Positions 26,859 through 36,036 of a stretch of 61,285 nucleotides of DNA are shown here, one piece after another (position 1 is the stretch's first letter; every line of letters begins with the position of its first letter). The notes under the pieces are model-generated. The model ran no database searches and had not been told where the DNA came from. It saw only the letters and a program-made list of their open reading frames with translations. The translations under genes were made by a program, and so were the position numbers. This DNA comes from Phaeobacter sp. CECT 5382 (GTDB lineage Bacteria; Pseudomonadota; Alphaproteobacteria; Rhodobacterales; Rhodobacteraceae). Location: positions 1 through 61,285 of the forward strand of contig NZ_CYSG01000022.1 of NCBI RefSeq assembly GCF_001457775.1, read 5' to 3'.

Positions 26859-28205
26859 TCAGTCTTGGCTAAGCTTGGCACCCAGACCTGTCATCAAGGG
26901 CTCAAAGATCGGAAACGACGTGGTGATCGGGCTGCCGTCGTCCACCGTGACCGGGTTTTGTGCGCCCATACCCATCACCATGAATGACATGGCGATGCGG
27001 TGATCGAGGAAGCTTTCGCAGGTGCCGCCACCGGGAACACCATCGGGCCCCAGGCCTTCGACGGACCACCAGTCTTCGCCCTCTTCCACGGTGACGCCAT
27101 TGGCCCGCAGTCCCCGCGCCATCGCATCAATCCGGTCGCTTTCCTTGACGCGTAGCTCTTTCACGCCCGCCATCATGGTTTTGCCTGTGGCAAAGGAGGC
27201 CACAACGGACAGCACCGGATATTCATCGATCATCGAGGCAGCGCGGTCTGGCGGCACTGCTATGCCCTTCATGGCGGAGGAATATTTGGCCCGCAGGTCA
27301 GCCACCGGCTCACCACCCTCTTCGCGCATGTTTTCGAATGTCAGATCCGCACCCATATCCTGCAGGGTATAGAACAGACCTGCCCGGGTGGGGTTGAGGC
27401 CGATGCCCGGCACCAGCACATCAGATCCCGGCGTGATCAGGGCCGCACAGACCGGAAAAGCCGCACTGGAGGGGTCACGGGGCACCGCTATGACCTGCGG
27501 TTTCAGCTCGGGCTGCCCCGTCAGGGTGATCTCCCGGCCCTCCTCTGTGTCCGCAACAGTGATCTCGGCGCCAAAGCCTGCAAGCATCCGTTCGGAATGG
27601 TCGCGGGTGGCTTCTTTCTCGATCACCACAGTTTGGCCGGGCGCGTTCAGCCCCGCCAGCAGCACAGCGGATTTCACCTGCGCCGAAGGCACTGGCACCA
27701 CATAGCGCACCGGGGTCGGCTCAGCGGCGCCCACGATGGTCATTGGCAAACGGCCGCCTTTGCGCCCCACCGTTTTAGCACCAAACAGCGCCAGCGGATC
27801 GGTCACTCGTGCCATGGGACGTCCGTTAAGACTGGAGTCACCGGTAAAAGTGACAGTGATGGGCGAGGTCGCCATGCAGCCCATGATCAGCCGCACCCCA
27901 GTGCCGGAGTTGCCGCAATCAATGACCTGATCCGGCTCGGCAAAGCCGCCGACACCCACGCCAAAGACCGACCAGTTGCCGCCACCATGATTGACCACCT
28001 CGGCACCGAAGGCCTGCATCGCCTTGGCGGTGTCGAGCACATCGTCGCCTTCCAGCAGGCCGGAAATCTTGGTCTCGCCAATTGCCATGGCCCCCAGGAT
28101 CAGCGAGCGGTGGGAGATCGACTTGTCGCCCGGCACCTCGGCCACTCCGCTCAGAGGTGCGGCGCGGTGAGAGGTCATCGGGATGGGCGTACCGTGTCCG
28201 GACAT
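26859..28205 (-). CDS. aroA: 3-phosphoshikimate 1-carboxyvinyltransferase (EPSP synthase)
   Basis: The 448-residue enzyme makes EPSP in the shikimate pathway. [17 protein letters not shown] carries the first catalytic Lys, followed by [28 protein letters not shown], and the [14 protein letters not shown] and DHRIAMSF motifs near the end. The sequence is of the alphaproteobacterial class II kind by its GNSGTGVR and RPMARV wording; whether it is inhibitor-insensitive is not readable with certainty. The start ATG is at 28205. trmB lies upstream and cmk downstream. Confidence 0.96.
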   Translation of the reverse strand: MSGHGTPIPMTSHRAAPLSGVAEVPGDKSISHRSLILGAMAIGETKISGLLEGDDVLDTAKAMQAFGAEVVNHGGGNWSVFGVGVGGFAEPDQVIDCGNSGTGVRLIMGCMATSPITVTFTGDSSLNGRPMARVTDPLALFGAKTVGRKGGRLPMTIVGAAEPTPVRYVVPVPSAQVKSAVLLAGLNAPGQTVVIEKEATRDHSERMLAGFGAEITVADTEEGREITLTGQPELKPQVIAVPRDPSSAAFPVCAALITPGSDVLVPGIGLNPTRAGLFYTLQDMGADLTFENMREEGGEPVADLRAKYSSAMKGIAVPPDRAASMIDEYPVLSVVASFATGKTMMAGVKELRVKESDRIDAMARGLRANGVTVEEGEDWWSVEGLGPDGVPGGGTCESFLDHRIAMSFMVMGMGAQNPVTVDDGSPITTSFPIFEPLMTGLGAKLSQD

Positions 28206-28325
28206 GGCGCTTCCTTTGTGAAAATCGTGATGATCTGTTCTGTTTCCGCTATCGGTAACGAATAGTCTCGGGGCGGTCCAGCATGGATGCGCCCCGAAGA
28301 CAGCCCAAACCGTCAGCCAAGACCG

Positions 28326-29150
28326 TCAACCAAGACGGCGGAAGGTCAGATAGGTCGGGGTGCGCCCCTCGCGCAGGGCTTTTTGCTCATAACGAGTAGA
28401 GATCCAGTCCTCCCAGGGCTCGCGCCAATCGGCGGCCTCTGATGCCAGCCACTCAAACCCTGCCTTTGGCACCTCTTCCAGCGTCTGGCGCACATAGTCG
28501 GGAATATCGGTAGCCACCCTGAAGATCGCGCCGGGTTTGAGGCAGCGTGCCAGTGGCTCCAGGTGTTCCTGGGTCACAAACCGGCGGCGGTGATGACGGG
28601 TTTTAGGCCAGGGATCAGGATACAGCAGGAACGCTTTGGCGATCGATTGTGGCGGGATCACATCCATCAGATCGCGGGCATCGCCGGGATGTACTGCGAT
28701 ATTGTCACAGCCCGCCTTGCGGATCTTGCCCAGTAGCATCGCCACGCCATTGATAAAGGGTTCTGCGCCAATGATGCCCACATCCGGATTGGCACTGGCC
28801 TGATGCACCAGATGTTCGCCACCACCAAAGCCGATCTCGAGCCAGGTCTCACGCCCACCAAACAGCGCCGCAAGGTCCAGCGGTGTACGGTCGGGGTTTT
28901 CATCCCAGCCCACAGCACCGGGGCTGAGGCGCGCCAGGTCCTCATCAAGATAGCGCCGCTGGCTGTCTTTCAGCGTTTTCCCGCTGAAACGGCCATAAAA
29001 ATTGCGCCATGGCGCACCACTGACATGGGTACCATCTGCGGTCTCTGTTCCGACCGCCAGTTCGGGTTTCCGGCTGGAAGGAGCGCCGATGGGCGACCCG
29101 CCAGGTGCATCCGCAGAGGCGGCGGTTTTGGGCGTTTTGTCATCAGCCAT
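28326..29150 (-). CDS. trmB: tRNA (guanine-N7-)-methyltransferase
   Basis: The 274-residue enzyme methylates G46 of tRNA. WLEIGFGGGEHLVHQA is the SAM site, IIGAEPFINGVAMLLGKI follows, FLLYPDPWPKTRHHRRRFV is the active-site loop, and ISTRYEQKALREGRTPTYL ends the domain. The first 45 residues are a low-complexity Ala/Pro/Ser tail. I used the ATG at 29150; the open frame runs to 29324 but with a sequence unlike the family. It follows metK in many Rhodobacterales, but two genes separate them here. Confidence 0.94.
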   Translation of the reverse strand: MADDKTPKTAASADAPGGSPIGAPSSRKPELAVGTETADGTHVSGAPWRNFYGRFSGKTLKDSQRRYLDEDLARLSPGAVGWDENPDRTPLDLAALFGGRETWLEIGFGGGEHLVHQASANPDVGIIGAEPFINGVAMLLGKIRKAGCDNIAVHPGDARDLMDVIPPQSIAKAFLLYPDPWPKTRHHRRRFVTQEHLEPLARCLKPGAIFRVATDIPDYVRQTLEEVPKAGFEWLASEAADWREPWEDWISTRYEQKALREGRTPTYLTFRRLG

Positions 29151-29266
29151 GGACTGGGTGCATCCTTTGTTCGGGCAAAATGGGACGACCCGCCATATTT
29201 CACAGGTCACAAGTTGGCCGCCCATCTGCCGCAACTGGCCCCGCAGGTCAAGGTCACGCGCCTTTG

Positions 29267-29276
29267 CCCCCCCCCC
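29267..29276. repeat. Homopolymer of ten C (G on the minus strand)
   Basis: This C10 tract lies in the spacer between the ClpP-like gene stop and the trmB start. It is a candidate slippage site but is not in a coding frame. Confidence 0.8.
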
Positions 29277-29292
29277 TGCCTTGGCTGTGACG

Positions 29293-29931
29293 CTAATCTT
29301 CTGGGGCCTCTTCGCGCAGCACACCTGCCGCGATCAACTGCAATCGCGACGGATACCATTCTTCACTGGAGATGGCCTGCATCGACTTGATGGCAAACCC
29401 CGGATCAACCCCGCGCGACACCATAAAGGTCAGGTGTTCGTAGATCTCCGCCTGCGTGTCGCCATAGATCCAAGCGCCAAATTCAAACGGCGTGGCCCAG
29501 TCCTTGCGTTTGCGCCATTCACGATAATAGTTCTGCACCGCTTTAGGCCCCCAGCTGCGGTGGTGAAACCCAAGTTTCGACCCAAAGGTCATACGCCGCC
29601 GCTTGCCTGCCAGAAACAGATCAATGCAGGCACTGATGCATTCCCCATCGACCCGAGTGTCGAGCCCGTAGTCCATCACGATCCAGGCCATCTCGCTGCC
29701 GGCATAGACACTGCCGCCGGTGCTGTTCAGCCTGAGCTCGGTGATGCCGGAATGCTCATTCAACACCTGTTTCAACGCATCGATATCTTCGTCGCGGATC
29801 TCGCCTTTCAGCTTTTCGGTATCATAGATCAGCACGCTTCCCTTAACTTCGAACTTCTCCGAAAGCGGCTCCTTCGCCATGGTTCCCATAGGCAGGAGTG
29901 CAAGACATGTGGCGGCGAATAATCGGATCAT
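29293..29931 (-). CDS. Exported ClpP/crotonase-fold protein (COG3904-like)
   Basis: The 212-residue protein has a signal peptide (MIRLFAATCLALLPMGTMA). The ClpP-like core shows the oxyanion segment ELRLNSTGGSVYAG, a Ser in GECISACIDLFLAGKRR at the nucleophile position, and LGFHHRSWG at the His position, so an active serine hydrolase is possible in the periplasm. The usual ClpP function in a barrel with an ATPase is excluded by location. The start at 29931 has GGAGG eleven bases before it; 29976 is possible. It lies between trmB and the BASS transporter. Confidence 0.72.
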   Translation of the reverse strand: MIRLFAATCLALLPMGTMAKEPLSEKFEVKGSVLIYDTEKLKGEIRDEDIDALKQVLNEHSGITELRLNSTGGSVYAGSEMAWIVMDYGLDTRVDGECISACIDLFLAGKRRRMTFGSKLGFHHRSWGPKAVQNYYREWRKRKDWATPFEFGAWIYGDTQAEIYEHLTFMVSRGVDPGFAIKSMQAISSEEWYPSRLQLIAAGVLREEAPED

Positions 29932-30092
29932 TTGTCTCGGGTCCTCCGGTCCATTTGCGTTGCCTTGTCTCATCATGGACCATGTATTGGTCTCAAACCA
30001 AGAGGGGAATCCGCGAGACGTACTGGCTAATTGTTGTTCCTGTGCTTGTGCCTACCCCCTGCAGGCTGTCCCCTGCCGCGTGTTTTTTGGGA

Positions 30093-30953
30093 TCAAACCT
30101 TGTCAAAAATGGCGCGCAGGACAAACATGCCGGGAATGGTCACAATATATGTCGAAATACCATAAACCGCTGCCGGTACGGCATATTCGGGGATGCCGCT
30201 CGCCTGCGCCACCAAACCGGCCACTGCAATGCCAAGCGCCGCGTTCTGCACGCCCATCTCAATCGAGATGCACAGGCCATCGCTGCCGGTCAGCCCAATT
30301 GCGCGGGCGCAAAGCATCCCGACAAGCAATAGCACCGCATTCAATCCCATCAAGATCGGGCCAAGTACCGCGATACTGTTCACAAACAAATCCCAATTGG
30401 TGACCAGAGCCACCACAACGACCACCATAAACAGCACTGTCGCAATCAAGGAGACCGCACTCTCCGTCCGGGTCGCAAAATCCGCCACCAAAAAACGGAC
30501 CACGAGGCCAACCACAACCGGCACAACTGTAATCGCAACCATCGACAGGGCGATCGATGTCACATCGATCTCCGGCGCGTCTGCCCCCAAAAACTGCTCT
30601 GCCGCCCAGGCAATCAAGACTGGCATCGTGAGAACAGACAGCAGGCTGACAATCGCTGTCAGTGTAATCGACAGGGCAACGGTACCGCCAACAAGTTTGG
30701 TCAGGATATTGGAGGTCACGCCACCGGGGCAAAACGACAAGAGCATGACGCCAAAGGCCAGTGCAGGCGGCAGCTCAAACACCAAAAGCGCCAGAAATGC
30801 CAGCACAGGCACGGCCACAACCTGCAAGAAAAGACCCGTCAACACGGCGCGTGGCAGGATCAGAACCCGCCCGAAATCGGCAAGGGTCAGCCCATAGCCC
30901 AGTGAAAACATGATAAAGGCCAGAGACAGCGGCAAAGCCACATCAATCAACAT
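30093..30953 (-). CDS. Bile acid:sodium symporter (BASS) family transporter
   Basis: The 286-residue protein has about nine hydrophobic helices. The family signatures SLGYGLTLADF, LLSFCPGGVTSNILTKL and the crossover segment IEMGVQNAALGIAVAG (sodium-binding region) are present. Substrates of bacterial members include bile acids, pantoate and other organic anions, and none can be picked here. The start at 30953 has GGAGGAA upstream. It lies between metK (terminated just before) and the ClpP-like gene. Confidence 0.88.
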   Translation of the reverse strand: MLIDVALPLSLAFIMFSLGYGLTLADFGRVLILPRAVLTGLFLQVVAVPVLAFLALLVFELPPALAFGVMLLSFCPGGVTSNILTKLVGGTVALSITLTAIVSLLSVLTMPVLIAWAAEQFLGADAPEIDVTSIALSMVAITVVPVVVGLVVRFLVADFATRTESAVSLIATVLFMVVVVVALVTNWDLFVNSIAVLGPILMGLNAVLLLVGMLCARAIGLTGSDGLCISIEMGVQNAALGIAVAGLVAQASGIPEYAVPAAVYGISTYIVTIPGMFVLRAIFDKV

Positions 30954-31000
30954 CGCGCATTTCCTCCCAGAAATCTGGGGCAAAGCGTGACATGGAAAGG

Positions 31001-31042
31001 CAAAAGGGCCAAAGCATTCCGTCACGGAATACCTTGGCCCCA
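31001..31042 (-). terminator. Strong terminator of metK
   Basis: On the minus strand GGGCCAAGGTATTCCG pairs with CGGAATGCTTTGGCCC around a three-base loop, followed by TTTTG. It is about 50 bases after the metK stop and 55 before the BASS start. Confidence 0.85.
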
Positions 31043-31091
31043 GCGTAACCCCGCAGGGTCAGGCGCTCAAAGGCGCCCAGATTTGTCAGCC

Positions 31092-32273
31092 TTAAACAGC
31101 CTTTTTCAAAGCCTCTGCCAGGTCTGTGCGCTCCCAGCTGAACCCGCCATCGGCATCGGGTTCGCGGCCAAAGTGGCCATAGGCAGCCGTACGCTGATAG
31201 ATCGGCTTGTTCAGACCCAGATGCCGGCGAATGCCGCGCGGGGTCAGATCCATGGCCTGATCAATGGCGTTTTCGATAGCTGCCGGGGCAACTTCGCCGG
31301 TGCCATGGGTATCCGCATAGATCGACAGCGGCTTGGACACGCCAATCGCATAGGACAGCTGAATGGTGCATTTTTCAGCCATGCCAGCCGCCACGACGTT
31401 TTTCGCCAAGTAGCGCGCCGCATAGGCTGCCGAGCGGTCAACCTTGGTTGGGTCTTTACCAGAGAAAGCGCCACCACCATGGGGGGCCGCGCCGCCATAG
31501 GTATCCACGATGATCTTACGGCCGGTCAGACCGGCATCGCCATCAGGGCCGCCAATGACAAACTTGCCGGTCGGGTTCACGTGCCAGACAGTGTCATCCG
31601 TCAGCCAACCCTCAGGCAGGACTTCGTGGAAATAGGGGGCAACGATGGCGCGGATATCAGCAGAACTCAGGGTTTCATCCAGGTGCTGTGTCGACAGCAC
31701 CAAAGAGCTGACCCGGACGGGCTTGCCATCTTCGTAAACGACGGAGAGCTGCGATTTCGCATCGGGGCCCAGCGCGGGCTCGGTCCCATTCTTGCGCACT
31801 TCAGCCAGGCGACGCAGAACAGCGTGGCTGTACTGGATCGGTGCTGGCATCAACTGTGGCGTCTCGGTGGTGGCATAGCCGAACATGATACCCTGATCGC
31901 CGGCACCTTCGTCCTTGTCACCAGAGGCGTCGACACCCTGGGCAATATGAGCGGACTGTTCGTGCAGCAGGTTGGTCACTTCCACGGTCTCGTGGTGGAA
32001 CTTATCCTGCTCATAGCCGATGTCTTTGATGCAGGCGCGGGTGATATCTTCGATCCGCCCCATGTAGTCATGCAGCTTGTCCTGATCTGACAGGCCGACT
32101 TCGCCGCCGATCACCACGCGGTTGGTGGTGGCAAAGGTCTCTGCGGCAACGCGCGCCTCGGGTTCTTCAGCCAGAAAGGCGTCGAGAACGGCATCGGAGA
32201 TCTGATCACAGACCTTATCCGGGTGACCTTCGGAAACGGATTCCGAAGTGAAGGTGTAGTTATTACGGGTCAT
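31092..32273 (-). CDS. metK: S-adenosylmethionine synthetase
   Basis: The 393-residue enzyme makes SAM from methionine and [57 protein letters not shown] and the Lys/His residues around ATP and triphosphate are all present. The gene is the downstream target of the SAM/SAH riboswitch at 32279-32327, which covers its Shine-Dalgarno region, so translation should fall when SAM is high. lnt lies 116 bases upstream. Confidence 0.97.
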   Translation of the reverse strand: MTRNNYTFTSESVSEGHPDKVCDQISDAVLDAFLAEEPEARVAAETFATTNRVVIGGEVGLSDQDKLHDYMGRIEDITRACIKDIGYEQDKFHHETVEVTNLLHEQSAHIAQGVDASGDKDEGAGDQGIMFGYATTETPQLMPAPIQYSHAVLRRLAEVRKNGTEPALGPDAKSQLSVVYEDGKPVRVSSLVLSTQHLDETLSSADIRAIVAPYFHEVLPEGWLTDDTVWHVNPTGKFVIGGPDGDAGLTGRKIIVDTYGGAAPHGGGAFSGKDPTKVDRSAAYAARYLAKNVVAAGMAEKCTIQLSYAIGVSKPLSIYADTHGTGEVAPAAIENAIDQAMDLTPRGIRRHLGLNKPIYQRTAAYGHFGREPDADGGFSWERTDLAEALKKAV

Positions 32274-32278
32274 GAAAG

Positions 32279-32327
32279 TGCTCCATTGGATTTCACCTCG
32301 CCACGCCAGGAAGCCGTTGTGTGAGGT
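32279..32327 (-). promoter_or_regulatory. SAM/SAH riboswitch controlling metK
   Basis: On the minus strand the leader holds ACCTCACACAACGGCTTCCT, then GGCGTGG, GGTGAAAT and CCAATGGAGCA directly before the metK ATG. These match the SAM/SAH class (ACAACGGCTTCCTGGCGTG core with a 3' ATTGGAGCA pseudoknot that hides the ribosome site). The class is described from Rhodobacterales, upstream of metK. It binds SAM or SAH and lowers translation. Identification rests on the conserved sequence read by eye. Confidence 0.88.
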
Positions 32328-32389
32328 ATCAATTCGCTCTACGCGGGGTTACCCTGAGGGTCAATCTATAATTGCCAGAGGTTAAGCAG

Positions 32390-33928
32390 CTATGAGTGCC
32401 GTGCAACGGCTGCACCACGAAACCAGAAGAACGGACCCAAAGCGATGCAAAGCAGAAACACCGGCCAGTCACCAGTGCGGCTATAGAGCGTCGCCGCCAA
32501 GGGCTTTGGCAGCAGCGCATCCACTGCCCCGGCCTCTCCGAGCGGGATATTCTCCCGTATTTGGCCATAGGGATCGATCATCGCCGTAATTCCGGTATTG
32601 GCCGCGCGCAGCATCGGCAACCCCTGTTCTGCGGCGCGCATCTGGGCCTGCACCAAGTGCTGATACGGGCCAGAACGGGCACCGAACCAGGCATCATTGG
32701 TTATCTGGATCAGCATCTCGGGGCGTTGCTTCACCGCATTCACATCCTGGGCAAAAACGGCCTCGTAGCAGATCAACGGCAAAGCCGTGCCAATCGGCAG
32801 GTCCATCACCTGCGGCCCTGCACCAGCGCTGTAGCCCGCCCCGGCCTGCGAGGCAAAGCCATAGATGCCAAAGCGCGCCATGGTATCGCCAAAGGGAACA
32901 TATTCACCAAAGGGCACCAGATGAGCCTTGTCATAGATCTGGACCGCCACCCCTGCCTGATCCACCAGAGCCGCAGAATTGAAAAAGCGCCCGTCTTCTT
33001 CGCGCTGGATCCCGACCAACAGGGGAACGCCACCGATCTGGGCCATGATTGCCGCCAGAGTCTCGTCGGCATGGTTCAATAGCTGTGGCACAGCGGTCTC
33101 AGGCCAGACGATCAGCTCAGGTTGCGGGGCCGTCGTGCCCTGGCCTTTGGCGCTCAGCTCTACGGCACGACGGGCGAACTCCCAGCGTTTCTTGGGCAGC
33201 CATTTTTCCGCCTGCGGTGCATTGGGCTGCACCAGACGCACCAGACGCGTTGTCATTTCAGCCGCGGGCGGAGCAGGCAACAGCAGCACCATGGCCGTAG
33301 TCACGACCAGCGGCGATAGCGCCAAAACGGGTTTCCTGCGTAACAGGGCCAGAGGCAAACAGACAGCAAGCGTTAGAAATGCTAGCCCCTGCGCCCCGAT
33401 CCAGGGCAGCAACTGCGCCATGGGTGTGTCGATCCAGAACTGGCCAAATCCCGCCCAGGGAAACCCGGTCAGCAAATAGGCGCGGCCAAATTCGGCCAGC
33501 GACCAAAAAACAAGGAGCACCAACAGCCGCCGCTGCCCAACCGCCCATCTTGCAGCCAATGCAAAGGTCGCGCCCCAGAACAGGGCCAACCCACCCGCAA
33601 GAAACACCAGCGCAAAAGGGGCCATCCAGGCGTAGCGTTCAGCGTCAATCTGAAACGGTTCGATAATCCAGGACAGACCAAAGCCGAAATACCCCAGCCC
33701 AAAGGCCCAGCCAATCAGGGCCGCTTGGCGCCACCCAACTGCCCGTAGCGCCAGAACGCCAATGCCGCCCAGCGCAAGGGGCAGCGTCCACAAGATGTGC
33801 AAAGGTGCCAGAGACAGCGACAGAACCCCGCCAAGCCCCAGCGCCAAAACAAGGGCGAGCCAAAGACTGGCCCGCCCGGAGTTTTTTACCAGAGTCGCAA
33901 GACCACTCGCAAAACCTCCCGGTGTCAT
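32390..33928 (-). CDS. lnt: Apolipoprotein N-acyltransferase
   Basis: The 512-residue protein has an N-terminal set of about six helices and a C-terminal nitrilase domain. The catalytic Glu is in IVWPETAVPQ, Lys in IYDKAHLVPFGEYVP and Cys in LPLICYEAVFAQ. It adds the third acyl chain to lipoproteins in the inner membrane. The ATG overlaps the corC stop by four bases (ATGA), the usual corC-lnt coupling. Confidence 0.96.
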   Translation of the reverse strand: MTPGGFASGLATLVKNSGRASLWLALVLALGLGGVLSLSLAPLHILWTLPLALGGIGVLALRAVGWRQAALIGWAFGLGYFGFGLSWIIEPFQIDAERYAWMAPFALVFLAGGLALFWGATFALAARWAVGQRRLLVLLVFWSLAEFGRAYLLTGFPWAGFGQFWIDTPMAQLLPWIGAQGLAFLTLAVCLPLALLRRKPVLALSPLVVTTAMVLLLPAPPAAEMTTRLVRLVQPNAPQAEKWLPKKRWEFARRAVELSAKGQGTTAPQPELIVWPETAVPQLLNHADETLAAIMAQIGGVPLLVGIQREEDGRFFNSAALVDQAGVAVQIYDKAHLVPFGEYVPFGDTMARFGIYGFASQAGAGYSAGAGPQVMDLPIGTALPLICYEAVFAQDVNAVKQRPEMLIQITNDAWFGARSGPYQHLVQAQMRAAEQGLPMLRAANTGITAMIDPYGQIRENIPLGEAGAVDALLPKPLAATLYSRTGDWPVFLLCIALGPFFWFRGAAVARHS

Positions 33929-34824
33929 GCAGGAGTTTCGGGCAGCATAACCCGCAAGCGCTTGATCCGGCGTGGGTCTGCATCCATCACTTCGAATTCA
34001 GGGCCATCCGGATGCACGATCACCTCACCACGGGCAGGCACCTTGCCGGACAGCATGAAGACAAGACCGCCAAGCGTGTCGATCTCTTCAGCGTCGACAT
34101 CCTCATGACTGGTAAGCGATTGGCCGATTTCCGCCTCAAATTCATCCAAAGGCGTGCGCGCCAAAGCGATATAACAACCCGCCTTTTCCTGATACCAGGT
34201 CTGGTCTTCTCCGGGGTCATGCTCGTCTTCGATCTCGCCAATGACCTGTTCGATGAGGTCTTCGATAGTGACCAGACCATCGACGCCGCCATATTCATCG
34301 ATGACCAGCGCCATATGGCGCCGCTCTGCCTGCATTTTGGCCAAAAGCACCCCAATGGGCATCGATGGCGGTACAAAAAGCAAAGGCCGCAGCATCTGGG
34401 ACAGATCAAAGGGTTTACTGCCACCGTTAAAGCCGTGCGTGAGCGCAAAATCCTTTAGGTGCGCAAAGCCAAGCGGCGTATCCAGCGTGCCTTCATAAAC
34501 GGGAATACGCGTATAGCCGCTGTCACGAAACACCTGCACCAGATCGTCACGATCAATCGACACCGGAACCGACAGGATTTCCGCCGAGGGAATTGCCACA
34601 TCTTCGACCCGCATCCGGCGCAGGTTCATCATGCCGTGAGGCTGAACCTCGACGGTCGGCCCATGCGCGGCTTCCGGCTCCGCTATCGGCGCCGCTGGTG
34701 TAAAAGAGCCAAAGAGTCGCCCCCAAAGCCCCGGTCTCTCTGCAGCACCGGCTTCTGCCGGGGTGCTGCCAATGTTCTGCTGCGCGCCATGCGCTGCGTT
34801 AGAACTGCCTTCTATATCGCCCAT
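33925..34824 (-). CDS. corC: Hemolysin-family CBS-domain protein CorC/TlyC
   Basis: The 299-residue soluble form has two CBS domains (VPVSIDRDDLVQVFRDSGYTRIPV and MALVIDEYGGVDGLVTIEDLIEQ) and a C-terminal CorC_HlyC transporter-associated domain (TLGGLVFMLSGKVPARGEV). The DUF21 membrane part is absent. Its role is linked to magnesium/cobalt balance in some bacteria. It overlaps lnt and follows ybeY by 21 bases; miaB-phoH-ybeY-corC-lnt is a typical alphaproteobacterial order. Confidence 0.93.
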   Translation of the reverse strand: MGDIEGSSNAAHGAQQNIGSTPAEAGAAERPGLWGRLFGSFTPAAPIAEPEAAHGPTVEVQPHGMMNLRRMRVEDVAIPSAEILSVPVSIDRDDLVQVFRDSGYTRIPVYEGTLDTPLGFAHLKDFALTHGFNGGSKPFDLSQMLRPLLFVPPSMPIGVLLAKMQAERRHMALVIDEYGGVDGLVTIEDLIEQVIGEIEDEHDPGEDQTWYQEKAGCYIALARTPLDEFEAEIGQSLTSHEDVDAEEIDTLGGLVFMLSGKVPARGEVIVHPDGPEFEVMDADPRRIKRLRVMLPETPA

Positions 34825-34845
34825 TTGTCCTATCCAAAATGCCCC

Positions 34846-35358
34846 TCAGAGGCTGTCATCTATAGTATATGGGTCATCAATACCCATTTTGCCAAGTATC
34901 TCGACCTCCAAGCCTTCCATCACTGTGGCGTCAGGGTCGCGAATGTGGTCATAACCCAAAAGATGCAACACTCCGTGAACAACCAGATGTCGCAAATGAT
35001 CAGCCAGCGGCTTACCTGCGGCAGCGGCCTCTGCGGCGCAGGTGTCATAGGCAATGGCAATATCGCCCAGCGGGATCTCGCCGGTGAAATCTGCTTCTGG
35101 CATGTCGGGTATTCCACCCGGCTCTTCGGCCGCCAGAACCTCTGCAGGCCAGCTCAGAACATTGGTCGCAACAGGTTTGCCGCGAAATTCCGAATTCAAC
35201 TCGGCGATGCGGTCATCATCGCAAGCCAGCAGGGCAATCTCGCAGGTTTCCAGATCCAGTCCGAAATGAACCAGAGTCCTTGCGATAGCATCCTGTGCCA
35301 CCTCTTCGACGCCCAGTGACGTCCAACGTTCATCTTCAATTGCAATTTCAAGTGTCAT
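34846..35358 (-). CDS. ybeY: rRNA maturation endoribonuclease YbeY
   Basis: The 170-residue zinc enzyme has the HLVVHGVLHLLGYDH triple-His motif. It acts in 16S rRNA 3'-end maturation and ribosome quality control. A short extra loop (EEPGGIPDMPEADF) precedes GEIPLGDIAIAYDTC. The neighbour phoH is normally adjacent, but a cytochrome gene lies between them here. Confidence 0.95.
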   Translation of the reverse strand: MTLEIAIEDERWTSLGVEEVAQDAIARTLVHFGLDLETCEIALLACDDDRIAELNSEFRGKPVATNVLSWPAEVLAAEEPGGIPDMPEADFTGEIPLGDIAIAYDTCAAEAAAAGKPLADHLRHLVVHGVLHLLGYDHIRDPDATVMEGLEVEILGKMGIDDPYTIDDSL

Positions 35359-35409
35359 ACCCGGCTTGGAGCGGAATTATACGACCCCGTCAAGGCAAGG
35401 ATTCCGTTT

Positions 35410-35919
35410 CTAGCGCCCGCCCGCCAGAATGGCCGACAACGCGGCAGTCATCCGCAGCGCCTGATCGGCCGTCATGCGGGCATGACCGGGGAGGAACTCA
35501 GCCACGGGGCGCGCACTATAGCGCCCCCAAAGCACGCCATCCCGTTCGATCAGAAACAACTTGGCAAAATCATGGGCGCGCCCATGGCAGATCTTGCAGG
35601 TATCGTTGAAAAAACTACCCGCTTCGAGCTGCGACAGGAACATGTCCAACAGGCCGCGGATCTGTTCAGCAGGCAGTCCCCCTTTGTGCACAGACAGGAA
35701 GGGTTCCAGATTCTGCCCTGCACTGCCAAGGACCACACCATCCTGAACCTGCAGATGCTCCCGTGCGAAAGCCCCCGCATGACCATGACAGGCGGTACAG
35801 CGTTCCTCGAAGAGTGCGTGGTAGTCGAGATCTTCGGCCAAGGCAGCAGTTCCCGCGATCATAACCAGCCCTGCAATTGCTGCCGATAAGAAATTCTTGG
35901 TCCAGCGTTGTTTGATCAT
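35410..35919 (-). CDS. Periplasmic di-haem c-type cytochrome-like protein
   Basis: The 169-residue protein has a signal peptide (LSAAIAGLVMIAGTAALA) and two CxxCH haem sites, CTACHGHAG and CKICHGRAHD. Possible distal ligands are Met or His residues in the tail (PGHARMTADQALRM). It likely carries electrons in the periplasm. The ATG at 35919 has GAGG upstream. It is placed between phoH and ybeY, where no cytochrome is expected, 116 bases after the phoH stop and terminator. Confidence 0.85.
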   Translation of the reverse strand: MIKQRWTKNFLSAAIAGLVMIAGTAALAEDLDYHALFEERCTACHGHAGAFAREHLQVQDGVVLGSAGQNLEPFLSVHKGGLPAEQIRGLLDMFLSQLEAGSFFNDTCKICHGRAHDFAKLFLIERDGVLWGRYSARPVAEFLPGHARMTADQALRMTAALSAILAGGR

Positions 35920-35979
35920 ACCGGCCTCCTATAGCCATCCGCGACAAATTTGGCCGCGCAATCGCGCTAGCCTAGGACG

Positions 35980-36007
35980 AAAAAAGGGGCGCCACATTGA
36001 CGCCCCT
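35980..36007 (-). terminator. Terminator of phoH
   Basis: On the minus strand GGGGCG pairs with CGCCCC around TCAATGTGG, followed by TTTTTTCG. It lies 30 bases after the phoH stop and separates phoH from the cytochrome gene. Confidence 0.88.
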
Positions 36008-36036
36008 CAATTCACGAAATCTTTTCACGGGATCTT

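Noticed and set aside
28268-28296. Terminator between trmB and aroA
   Set aside because: CGGGGCG and CGCCCCG can pair, but no T run follows, and trmB-aroA read-through is plausible. Left as an unassigned hairpin.
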